DNA of 21,569 nucleotides from UMGS755 sp045590535 (GCA_045590535.1 JAZNRE010000033.1:1-21569); one strand, 5' to 3'. Positions 14,351 through 21,271 are shown, counted from the first letter of the stretch. The notes: generated by a model from the letters alone, not told the origin. Program-made: numbers and translations.

Positions 14351-14385
14351 AAATTTCTGTTATATGAGGTGTACTGTTAAGGACA

Positions 14386-14410
14386 GTAGGGGCGATTCAC
14401 GAATCGCCCG
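14386..14410 (+). repeat. REP-like GTAG palindrome, arm 1 (second locus)
   Basis: GTAG followed by a perfect 9-bp hairpin, GGGCGATTC with GAATCGCCC and a two-base centre. It is a perfect inverted match (25 of 25) to 14554-14578. Its place relative to the transposase reading frame is the same as that of 588-614 in the first locus. Confidence 0.88.
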
Positions 14411-14793
14411 AAAATAAATTGACATAATACGGTGAAAATACAAAACAAATCATTGAAATATTACCCGACAGATTTCATGTGTCAATTCCTAAATATGTTA
14501 TTATGCCAAATCACATTCATTTGATTATAGAAATTAACAACGATAACGAACAACGGGCGATTCGTGAATCGCCCCTACAATACCATCGTTCTGTTATTGA
14601 CAAAATGGTAGGATTTCTAAAAATGAATGTGTCAAAGAAAATTCATAATACATACTCCGATAAAATATGGCAGAAATCATATCACGACCACATCATTCGT
14701 GGCGAAAAGGATTATCAAAAGATATGGGAATACATAGACACCAACCCTTTAAAAAGGGAATTGGATTGTTTTTATAATGACGAAAGGTCGTAG
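14411..14793 (+). pseudogene. Truncated RAYT transposase, N-terminus lost and stop codon present
   Basis: Reading in frame from the first palindrome gives PENKLT, a TAA stop (14425-14427), then YGENTKQIIEILPDRFHVSI and YVIMPNHIHLIIEI. This aligns to PQNILTPYGQIAEKYIHQLN and VIMPNHIHLLLLI of the intact copy, so one proline codon has become a stop. The first ~40 residues of the family are missing. The longest open piece starts at GTG 14479 and gives 104 aa. It keeps the HUH histidines and the WQKSYHDHIIRGEKDYQKIW block followed by EYI. The stop and missing N-terminus argue for inactivity, although the open piece could still be translated. Confidence 0.8.
14554..14578 (-). repeat. REP-like GTAG palindrome, arm 2 (second locus)
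   Basis: The minus strand reads GTAG plus the GGGCGATTC...GAATCGCCC hairpin. It encodes RAIRESPLQY in the transposase frame, directly after the HUH strand, the same place as 421-447 in the first locus. Confidence 0.88.
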
Positions 14794-14816
14794 TGAAAAT
14801 TCACTGCGACCTTTTA
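14783..14816 (+). terminator. Hairpin at the 3' end of the second RAYT unit
   Basis: A 15-bp stem (14783-14797 with 14800-14814, one T-G pair) that begins AAAGGTCGTAG, as does the hairpin at 206-235. A short T run follows. The homology of the two loci extends through this hairpin and ends shortly after it. Confidence 0.75.
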
Positions 14817-15002
14817 CTATCCTTAAGAGTACACCCCATAGGGGGCGTTTTTTTGTGTCTGTCGTCCTGTGGAGAGGGTTGGTGATTGCGTTTTTCCACA
14901 ATATGTCGATGTTACAGAAATGTAATGTTATTTTGAAGGTCTTAAAAAGCCCTTAACCATCGCAAAAACACAGCTTTTGGTAAAAATTGCCACGCAAAAT
15001 AA

Positions 15003-15018
15003 TCACAATATATAGTAT
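15003..15018. promoter_or_regulatory. NrdR box 1
   Basis: TCACAATATATAGTAT matches the NrdR box pattern ACACWATATATWGTGT at 14 of 16 positions. NrdR is the ATP/dATP-sensing repressor of bacterial ribonucleotide reductase genes. It lies just upstream of the -35 box of the nrd operon. Confidence 0.75.
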
Positions 15019-15034
15019 TTTTTTACTTTTTATG

Positions 15035-15063
15035 TTGACAGCACATACTACATATGCTATAAT
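15035..15063 (+). promoter_or_regulatory. Consensus sigma-A promoter of the nrd operon
   Basis: TTGACA (15035-15040), a 17-base spacer and TATAAT (15058-15063): a perfect match at both boxes and spacing. It leaves a short leader with AGAGGAG before the nrdG start at 15095. Confidence 0.95.
15045..15060. promoter_or_regulatory. NrdR box 2, inside the promoter
   Basis: ATACTACATATGCTAT matches the NrdR pattern at 11 of 16 positions and overlaps the spacer and -10. Centre-to-centre distance to box 1 is 42 bases, four helical turns, as expected for cooperative binding on one DNA face. Confidence 0.6.
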
Positions 15064-15094
15064 GAAAAACAGTCACCCCAGAGGAGTGAAAAAC

Positions 15095-15793
15095 ATGGAA
15101 TTCGCAGCAATGCAAAAGCTCACAATCCTGGATTTTCCCGGTACGGTGGCCTGCATTTTGTTTACAAAAGGATGCAATTTCAGATGTCCTTTTTGTCACA
15201 ATGCAGCGCTGGTTACCCCCATGGATGCCGAGCCAACCGTTGACGAAACAGAAGTTTTGCAATTTTTAAAAAGCCGCCAGGGTCTTTTAGAGGGTGTGGT
15301 TATCACCGGCGGCGAGCCTATGCTCCACAAGGAGCTGCCGGCGTTTTTGGCAAAGGTTAAGGACCTGGGCTATAAGGTCAAGGTCGATACCAACGGCTCA
15401 CGGCCGGACATGCTGAAGCAGGCCGTTTGTGACGGACTGATTGATTATGCGGCTATGGACATTAAAAACGCCCCGGATCAATATGCAAAAACCATAGGCC
15501 TTTCCGAGATTGACATGCAGGATATTGAAAAGTCGAAAAACTTTTTAATGGAAGACCATGTGACCTATGAATTTCGTACAACTGTTGTAAAAGGCATTCA
15601 TACAGGCGATGATTTAGAGCGCCTGGCACAGTGGATTGAAGGGGCCAAAGCCTACTTCTTGCAGGGCTTTAAAGACTCGGGCCAGCTGCTTGCGCCCGAA
15701 GGACTGGGTACCTTTACAGAACAGGAAATGAATGAGTTTGCAGAACAGATCAAACCCTATGTTCCCTCGGTTCGGGTCAGAGGATATAATTAA
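15095..15793 (+). CDS. nrdG: Anaerobic ribonucleotide reductase activating protein (radical SAM)
   Basis: A 232-aa radical SAM enzyme that generates the glycyl radical on NrdD. The ATG at 15095 is chosen because AGAGGAG precedes it and the transcript starts near 15070, which excludes an upstream in-frame start. The [4Fe-4S] cluster motif is GCNFRCPFCHN (C27, C31, C34). VVITGGEPMLHKELPAFL is the SAM-binding GGE motif, and VKVDTNGSRPDML and DIKNAPDQYAKTIG follow the NrdG2-type activase pattern. It resembles the longer, roughly 230-aa NrdG class rather than the short 155-aa enterobacterial one. nrdD starts 31 bases downstream. Confidence 0.93.
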   Translation: MEFAAMQKLTILDFPGTVACILFTKGCNFRCPFCHNAALVTPMDAEPTVDETEVLQFLKSRQGLLEGVVITGGEPMLHKELPAFLAKVKDLGYKVKVDTNGSRPDMLKQAVCDGLIDYAAMDIKNAPDQYAKTIGLSEIDMQDIEKSKNFLMEDHVTYEFRTTVVKGIHTGDDLERLAQWIEGAKAYFLQGFKDSGQLLAPEGLGTFTEQEMNEFAEQIKPYVPSVRVRGYN

Positions 15794-15824
15794 CAGACAC
15801 TAAATAACAAAAGGAGAAAAGGAT

Positions 15825-18209
15825 ATGTATCAGATCGTCAAACGCGACGGCAAAATTGTGGATTTTGACATTAACAAAATTGCCAACGCCATGAAACAAG
15901 CCTTTGAGGCAACAGAGACAGATTATACAGATAACATCATTGACTTTTTGGCACTGAAGGTTTCAGCTGACTTTTTGTCAAAAATTAAAAACGGCAAAGT
16001 GGCTGTGGAAGACATTCAGGACAGCGTGGAATCCGTTTTATCCCGCGGGGGTTATGACGGTGTGGCAAAGGCCTACATTCTGTACCGTAAACAGCGTGAA
16101 AAACTCCGTAATTTAAAAAATACTTATTTAGACTATAAAGAAACCGTTAACAATTATGTTAATGTTCTTGATTGGCGTGTAAAAGAAAACTCAACCGTTA
16201 CCTATTCGGTTGGCGGATTGATTCTTTCTAACTCCGGCGCCATCACAGCGAACTATTGGCTGACCGAAATTTATGATGAAGAGATTGCCATGGCGCACCG
16301 CAACTGCGACATTCACCTGCATGACCTTTCCATGCTCACCGGTTACTGTGCCGGCTGGAGCTTAAAGCAGCTCATTCAAGAGGGTTTGGGCGGCGTTCCC
16401 GGCAAGATTACCTCTTCACCTGCCAGCCACTTATCCACTCTCTGCAACCAGATGGTTAACTTCTTGGGTATTATGCAAAATGAGTGGGCAGGCGCTCAGG
16501 CATTTTCTTCTTTTGATACCTACCTTGCTCCTTTTGTTAAGGTTGATAACTTAACCTATAAAGAAGTGAAGCAGTGCATTCAGTCCTTTATTTATGGCGT
16601 TAACACTCCCTCTCGTTGGGGTACGCAGGCGCCGTTTTCTAACATTACTTTAGACTGGACCGTGCCCGCTGACTTAAAGAACCTGCCGGCGATTGTTGGC
16701 GGCAAAGAGATGGACTTCACCTATGGCGATTGCCAGAAGGAAATGGAAATGGTGAACAAGGCCTTTATTGAAATTATGATTGAAGGCGATGCAAACGGCC
16801 GTGGTTTCCAGTATCCCATTCCCACCTATTCCATCACCCGTGATTTTGACTGGTCACCCACTGAAAACAACAAGCTGTTGTTTGAGATGACCGCAAAATA
16901 TGGCACACCTTATTTCTCCAACTACATCAACAGCGACATGGAGCCCAGCGATGTTCGTTCTATGTGCTGCCGCTTGCGCCTTGATCTGCGTGAACTGCGC
17001 AAAAAATCCGGTGGCTTCTTCGGCTCAGGTGAAAGCACCGGCTCTATTGGTGTTGTAACCATTAACATTCCCCGTATTGCTTATCAGGCGACGGATGAGG
17101 CTGATTTCTTCAAGCGTTTAGACCGCATGATGGATATTTCGGCACGCTCATTAAAAATCAAGAGAACGGTTATCACCAAGCTTTTGAATGAGGGTCTTTA
17201 TCCTTACACCAAGCGGTATTTGGGCACTTTGGACAACCATTTCTCCACCATTGGTCTTGTGGGCATGAATGAAGCCGGCTTAAATGCGAACTGGGTGAAA
17301 GCCGACATGACAACCAAAGCTTGTCAGGAATTTACCAAGAAAGTGCTGAACCACATGAGAGAGCGTCTTTCTGATTATCAGGAAATGTATGGCGACCTTT
17401 ATAACTTAGAGGCAACCCCGGCTGAATCTACTTCTTACCGTTTGGCTAAACATGATGTTGAGCAATTCCCCGACATCATCACAGCGGCAGAAGCCGGTGG
17501 CGCACCCTATTACACCAATAGCAGCCATCTGCCCGTTGGCTACACCGACGATATTTTCTCGGCGTTAGACATTCAGGACGAAATGCAGACTCTTTACACC
17601 TCCGGTACTGTATTCCATGCCTTCCTGGGCGAAAAACTGCCGGATTGGGAAGCAGCTGCAAAACTGGTGCGTAAGATTGCAGAAAACTACAGATTGCCTT
17701 ATTACACCATGTCACCTACCTATTCTGTTTGCAAAAACCATGGTTACCTCACCGGTGAACAGTTCACCTGTCCCACCTGTGGCGAAGCTGCTGAGGTTTA
17801 TAGCCGTATTACCGGTTACTATCGTCCGGTACAGAACTGGAATGCAGGTAAGACACAGGAATATAAAGAGCGCAAAGAATATAACATTGAAACCAGCGTG
17901 CTGACACCGAGAGATTTGGGCGCAAAGGAAGAAGAGACAAGCTGTGCCGCTTGCGCAGCTGCACCCAGCGGTGAAAAGCAGGTGCTTCTCTTCACAACCG
18001 AGACCTGCCCCAACTGCCGCATCGCTTGTGGCTATTTAGACAAGGCAGGCATTGGCTATGAAAAGCTACTGGCCAGCCAAAATCAGGACCTGGTTGAGAA
18101 GTTTAACATCACACAGGCACCCACCCTGGTGGTAACCGATGGCGCAGAAGCTCGCATTTTTGCCGGTGCCGGCGCAATCAGACAATATATTGCAGAGTGC
18201 GGAGCGTAA
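15825..18209 (+). CDS. nrdD: Class III ribonucleotide reductase with C-terminal glutaredoxin-like domain
   Basis: A 794-aa oxygen-sensitive glycyl radical enzyme that reduces ribonucleoside triphosphates to deoxyribonucleotides. AGGAGAAAAGG precedes the ATG. Residues 1-90 form an ATP-cone (IVKRDGKIVDFDINKIANAM). The catalytic barrel includes C175 in GYCAGWSL and C381/C382 in RSMCCRLRLDL, the likely thiol/thiyl positions. A zinc site is visible as C636-x2-H639 and C649-x2-C652 instead of the more usual four cysteines. The radical glycine is G664 in RITGYYRP. After a linker with a CAAC motif (C707, C710), residues 718-794 form a thioredoxin-fold domain with a CPNC active site (C728, C731) and a cis-proline motif QAPTLVV. 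Typical NrdD proteins end soon after the glycyl loop, so this domain is a fusion. trxB follows immediately. Confidence 0.94.
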   Translation: MYQIVKRDGKIVDFDINKIANAMKQAFEATETDYTDNIIDFLALKVSADFLSKIKNGKVAVEDIQDSVESVLSRGGYDGVAKAYILYRKQREKLRNLKNTYLDYKETVNNYVNVLDWRVKENSTVTYSVGGLILSNSGAITANYWLTEIYDEEIAMAHRNCDIHLHDLSMLTGYCAGWSLKQLIQEGLGGVPGKITSSPASHLSTLCNQMVNFLGIMQNEWAGAQAFSSFDTYLAPFVKVDNLTYKEVKQCIQSFIYGVNTPSRWGTQAPFSNITLDWTVPADLKNLPAIVGGKEMDFTYGDCQKEMEMVNKAFIEIMIEGDANGRGFQYPIPTYSITRDFDWSPTENNKLLFEMTAKYGTPYFSNYINSDMEPSDVRSMCCRLRLDLRELRKKSGGFFGSGESTGSIGVVTINIPRIAYQATDEADFFKRLDRMMDISARSLKIKRTVITKLLNEGLYPYTKRYLGTLDNHFSTIGLVGMNEAGLNANWVKADMTTKACQEFTKKVLNHMRERLSDYQEMYGDLYNLEATPAESTSYRLAKHDVEQFPDIITAAEAGGAPYYTNSSHLPVGYTDDIFSALDIQDEMQTLYTSGTVFHAFLGEKLPDWEAAAKLVRKIAENYRLPYYTMSPTYSVCKNHGYLTGEQFTCPTCGEAAEVYSRITGYYRPVQNWNAGKTQEYKERKEYNIETSVLTPRDLGAKEEETSCAACAAAPSGEKQVLLFTTETCPNCRIACGYLDKAGIGYEKLLASQNQDLVEKFNITQAPTLVVTDGAEARIFAGAGAIRQYIAECGA

Positions 18210-18212
18210 ACA

Positions 18213-19124
18213 ATGAATAATCTTTATGATGTAATTGTAATCGGCGGCGGCCCGGCAGGGCTGACCGCCGCACTCTATGCCCGTCGGGCAGGAAAAAGCG
18301 TTTTGGTGATTGAAAAAAGTGCCTTTGGGGGTCAGATTGCCTGGTCACCCAAGGTGGAAAATTATCCGGCGATGCCCTCTGTTTCGGGTTTAGAGCTTTC
18401 AGATAAGCTCACCGAGCAGGTTTTGTCCCATGGTGCTGAGCTGGAGTTGGATGAAGCAGTCAGCATTCAAAAAGACGCTGACGGGTTTTTAATTGAAACC
18501 GCCTTTGGTGGCACCTTCCAAAGCCGAGCTTTAATTGCGGCGGCGGGTGCAGCACCCAAAAAGCTGGGCATTGAAAAAGAGGAGCAGTTTATTGGTGCCG
18601 GCATTTCCTTTTGTGCCGTTTGTGACGGCGAGTTTTATCGCAATAAAACCGTTGCAGTTAACGGCGGTGGCAACACGGCGCTGCAGGAGGCGCTTTATCT
18701 TTCTGATTTGTGCCAAAAGGTTTATCTCATTCACAGGCGGACAGAGTTCCGCGGGGATTATGCCTTGGTGGAGGCCCTGAAAAAGCGAGAGAATGTTGAG
18801 CTTGTTTTAGGGGCAACCATCACAGGTCTTTCGGGAGAAAGTAAGCTGACAGGGATTACCGTTTCTGACGGCAACAAAGAAACGGATATTGCTTTAGACG
18901 GTTTGTTCGTTGCCATTGGTCACAAGCCTGAAAACGAGCTTTTTGCACAGTTTATGGCCCTGGATGAAGGAGGTTATGCCGATGCAGATGAAAGCTGCTT
19001 GACCAAAACCGCAGGCTTGTTTGTGGCCGGGGACTGTCGGCGCAAAACCTTGCGGCAGCTCACAACGGCTATGGCTGATGGGGCTTCAGCAGCCATTGCG
19101 GCTTGTCATTATTTAGATGCATGA
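18213..19124 (+). CDS. trxB: Thioredoxin reductase-like flavoprotein
   Basis: A 303-aa low-molecular-weight thioredoxin reductase-type enzyme that passes electrons from NADPH through FAD to a disulfide. It starts at ATG 18213, three bases after the nrdD stop. FAD binding is GGGPAGLTAALYARRAG (residues 11-27). The redox pair is CAVC (C134, C137) in SFCAVCDGEFY. NADPH binding shows GGGNTALQEALYL (151-163) and HRRTEFR (174-180). The C-terminal FAD motif is GLFVAGDCRRKTLRQLTTAM. No separate thioredoxin gene lies in the operon, so the C-terminal domain of NrdD is the natural candidate partner. A terminator follows. Confidence 0.94.
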   Translation: MNNLYDVIVIGGGPAGLTAALYARRAGKSVLVIEKSAFGGQIAWSPKVENYPAMPSVSGLELSDKLTEQVLSHGAELELDEAVSIQKDADGFLIETAFGGTFQSRALIAAAGAAPKKLGIEKEEQFIGAGISFCAVCDGEFYRNKTVAVNGGGNTALQEALYLSDLCQKVYLIHRRTEFRGDYALVEALKKRENVELVLGATITGLSGESKLTGITVSDGNKETDIALDGLFVAIGHKPENELFAQFMALDEGGYADADESCLTKTAGLFVAGDCRRKTLRQLTTAMADGASAAIAACHYLDA

Positions 19125-19131
19125 AAAAGTT

Positions 19132-19166
19132 AAACCGGGATTGCGAAAGGCAATCCCGGTTTTTGT
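19132..19166 (+). terminator. Terminator of the nrd operon
   Basis: A perfect 13-bp stem (19132-19144 with 19150-19162), five-base loop and T run. Confidence 0.92.
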
Positions 19167-19220
19167 ATACTGAAAATCATGCTAAATCGGTAAGTTCAAA
19201 ATAGGTTAAGCGGTGAATCC

Positions 19221-19556
19221 TAAGCCTTCTCCTTGAGGGGAAGGTGTCAGCGAAAGCTGATGGATGAGGTGTGAGTATTAGTTAAACGGGAGATTTGTTA
19301 CCTCGTTCCGTTTTGTATGCCCTGCCGGGCGGGCCTACTTTTGTGCGACAAAAGTAGCAAAAACATGGGGGAGTTTCGATTCTCCCCCATGCCCCCACGA
19401 AACGACACAGGGGCTCCGCCCCTGGACCCCTTTTACATGGAAAAAGCAATCTACATAACTCGTTTATGGGTGGTAAGTAGCGACTTAATGACTGGCTGGC
19501 CAACCGAAAATGCTAATGTAATGTGACCGGTAGCATGAGGGCTATGCTTAAAATGT
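19221..19556 (+). repeat. Composite structured repeat, copy B
   Basis: Second copy of the element at 13978-14350. Module 1 (about 19222-19272) has hairpins CCTTCTCCTT...GGGGAAGG and TCAGC-GAAA-GCTGA; the latter keeps the stem of copy A with different bases on both sides. Module 2 (19296-19555) has perfect hairpins around ACTTTTGTGCGACAAAAGT and CATGGGGGAG...CTCCCCCATG, then GGGGCTCCGCCCC, and a 3' segment ending near ACCGGTAGCATGAGGGCTAT. It lies between the nrd terminator and the uxaC terminator and contains no supported gene. Confidence 0.78.
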
Positions 19557-19558
19557 AA

Positions 19559-19585
19559 AACCACCCGCTGTGCGGGTGGTTGTTT
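19559..19585 (-). terminator. Terminator of uxaC
   Basis: A 10-bp perfect stem (19559-19568 with 19572-19581) and three-base loop; on the minus strand it is followed by a T-rich run. It lies 10 bases past the uxaC stop. Confidence 0.82.
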
Positions 19586-19591
19586 ATTGTG

Positions 19592-20977
19592 TTAAAAGCA
19601 ATAGTTTTGATGAAACTGAGAATAGTTTTGGGCGTTATCATAACAAACGCCTTCAATAATTTTTTTAAGCATTTTGGGATCGTTGGGATATTCCTCTTTT
19701 TCCACCCAGTTGCCGATTAAATTGCAGAAAATACGGCGGAAATATTCGTGGCGGGAATAAGAAACGAAGCTTCTTGAGTCGGTGAGCATGCCAACGAATC
19801 CTCCCAGCATGCCTAAATTGGCCAGGGCCTTTAGGTGCGCCTCCATACCGTCGCGGTTGTCGTTAAACCACCAGGCAGAGCCAAACTGAATTTTGCTTAA
19901 TGTGGGGGCTTTTTGGAAGTTGCCCAGCATGGTGCCGAGGACATAATTATCCTTGGGATTTAAGGTGTACAGGATGGTTTTTGGCAGAATGTCCTCTGTT
20001 TCAAGATAGTTCATAAGTGCCGATAGGTTTTGGGCAATGGGCAAATCGTTAATGGAATCAAAACCCGTATCGGCACCCAGGCGATTGAACATTTTTGTAT
20101 TGTTGTTGCGCAGGGCACCAATGTGGAGCTGCATGGCCCAGTCATATTTTGTGTAAAGGGCGGCACAATGCTTGAGAACGGCTGTTTTAAATATATCCAC
20201 TTCGTTTTGTGAAAGAAGACCGCCATTCATCCTTTTTTCAAACACGCTTTTTGCATCGCCAATTGCAAAAGGCACATAAGAAAGGGCGTGGTCAGACAGC
20301 TTGCAGCCGCAATCATTAAAAAATGCAATGCGCTGACAAAGCCAGGAAAGAAGTCCCTCGTAGTTTTTAATGCCGCAGGAATGCACATAGGGCACAAAGG
20401 CATCGTTGCCAATTTCCACCGCCTTGTCGGGCCGAAAGGTGGGAAAAACTTTTGCACAAAAGCCCTCGTTTTGCAGACGAATGTGGTGCTCTAGGCTGTC
20501 TGCCGGGTCGTCGGTTGTGCAAATGATTTTGACATTTGAATTTTTTATAAGGTTCTGGGTCGTCATGTTATCCTCTGCCAGCATGGCGTTGCAGGTATCC
20601 CAGATGCTTTTGGCGTTCTCGCGGCAAAGGGGTTCATCAATGCCGAAATATCTTTTCAGCTCCAATGCCGTCCAGTGATAAAGAGGATTGCCGATTAGAT
20701 AGGGCAAAATTTCGGCAAAGCTCATCCATTTTTCAAAATCATCGGCTTTGCCTGTGATTTTTTCTTCGTCTATGCCGCCAGAGCGCATTTGCCGCCATTT
20801 ATAATGGTCGCCATCTAAAAAAAGTTCATAGGCGTTTTTGAATTTGTGATTGTCCGCAATTTTCTTGGGGTCAAGGTGGCAATGATAATCAATAATCGGC
20901 AAAGGAGCAGCAAAGTTGTGGTAAAGCTCTTTGGCACAGTTGTTATATAACATGAAATTTTCGTTAATAATGCCCAT
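19592..20977 (-). CDS. uxaC: Uronate (glucuronate/galacturonate) isomerase
   Basis: A 461-aa member of the amidohydrolase-fold uronate isomerase family, which converts D-glucuronate to D-fructuronate (and D-galacturonate to D-tagaturonate) in hexuronate catabolism. The ATG at 20977 has a modest TAGGATG site; an internal ATG at 20953 is the alternative. The metal-binding H-x-H is in IIDYHCHLDP (H32, H34). Family blocks include WRQMRSGGIDEEKITG, NPLYHWTALELKRYFGI, TTDDPADSLEHH, LHIGALRNNNTKMF, GSAWWFNDNRDGMEAHLKAL and TDSRSFVSYSRHEYFRRIFC. Length is normal. No other uronate gene lies beside it. A palindrome upstream (21021-21034) is a likely operator. Confidence 0.95.
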   Translation of the reverse strand: MGIINENFMLYNNCAKELYHNFAAPLPIIDYHCHLDPKKIADNHKFKNAYELFLDGDHYKWRQMRSGGIDEEKITGKADDFEKWMSFAEILPYLIGNPLYHWTALELKRYFGIDEPLCRENAKSIWDTCNAMLAEDNMTTQNLIKNSNVKIICTTDDPADSLEHHIRLQNEGFCAKVFPTFRPDKAVEIGNDAFVPYVHSCGIKNYEGLLSWLCQRIAFFNDCGCKLSDHALSYVPFAIGDAKSVFEKRMNGGLLSQNEVDIFKTAVLKHCAALYTKYDWAMQLHIGALRNNNTKMFNRLGADTGFDSINDLPIAQNLSALMNYLETEDILPKTILYTLNPKDNYVLGTMLGNFQKAPTLSKIQFGSAWWFNDNRDGMEAHLKALANLGMLGGFVGMLTDSRSFVSYSRHEYFRRIFCNLIGNWVEKEEYPNDPKMLKKIIEGVCYDNAQNYSQFHQNYCF

Positions 20978-21020
20978 AACACATACATCCTATGATTTAT
21001 TTTATATTGTTTTCATTTCC

Positions 21021-21034
21021 AAATCATGTGATTT
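21021..21034. promoter_or_regulatory. Candidate operator upstream of uxaC
   Basis: AAATCATGTGATTT is a perfect 6-2-6 palindrome 44 bases upstream of the uxaC start. Uronate genes are usually controlled by GntR- or LacI-type regulators, which bind such sites. I could not place a good -35/-10 pair for uxaC; TATAAA at about 20999-21004 (minus strand) is the best -10. Confidence 0.45.
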
Positions 21035-21060
21035 CTATACATTTAGACTTTTGAATAATA

Positions 21061-21094
21061 AAAAACAGAGAGCATGCAAAATGCATACTCTCTG
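21061..21094 (-). terminator. Terminator of the rRNA-tRNA operon
   Basis: A 13-bp stem (21066-21078 with 21082-21094) with loop of three. The single irregular pair is G-U in RNA from the minus strand but C-A from the plus strand, and TTTTT follows on the minus strand, so it works in the tRNA direction. Confidence 0.8.
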
Positions 21095-21097
21095 CTT

Positions 21098-21174
21098 TGG
21101 TGGGCCTTCAGGGACTCGAACCCCGGACCGACCGGTTATGAGCCGGTTGCTCTAACCAACTGAGCTAAAAGCCC
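21098..21174 (-). tRNA. tRNA-Met (CAT anticodon; tRNA-Ile2 not excluded)
   Basis: On the minus strand a full 77-base cloverleaf: acceptor GGGCTTT pairing with AAGGCCC, D arm AGCTCAGTTGGTTAGAGC, anticodon loop CTCATAA, T arm with GGTTCGAGTCC, and an encoded CCA. The CAT anticodon could be elongator Met or lysidine-modified Ile; the sequence looks most like clostridial elongator Met. Confidence 0.9.
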
Positions 21175-21179
21175 TTATA

Positions 21180-21254
21180 TGGTGACCCGTACGAGATTTG
21201 AACTCGTGTTACCGCCGTGAAAGGGCGGTGTCTTAACCGCTTGACCATGGAGCC
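21180..21254 (-). tRNA. tRNA-Glu (TTC anticodon)
   Basis: A 75-base tRNA with encoded CCA, anticodon loop CTTTCAC on a perfect CCGCC/GGCGG stem, and T stem ACGAG/CTCGT. The acceptor 5' strand GGCTCCA does not fit the 3' strand ACGGGTC well: pairs 6-67 and 7-66 are C-C and A-A mismatches. It may be a weakened or diverged copy. Confidence 0.88.
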
Positions 21255-21271
21255 AATATAATTTAAAAAAA

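Larger units (their letters stand above)
14363..14840. mobile_element. Decayed RAYT unit bounded by inverted repeats
   Basis: A 21-base inverted repeat (14363-14383 with 14820-14840, 19 of 21 positions matching) encloses a RAYT remnant, its GTAG palindrome pair and its 3' hairpin. The ends contain GGTGTACT and TTAAGGA. The unit inserted or formed between copy A of the composite repeat and the nrd operon. Confidence 0.55.

Noticed and set aside
14841..15002. Possible gene or element in the stretch before the nrd promoter
   Set aside because: No frame with a start and ribosome site was seen. It holds only a T-rich terminator-like end (14831-14857) and AT-rich sequence leading to the NrdR boxes.
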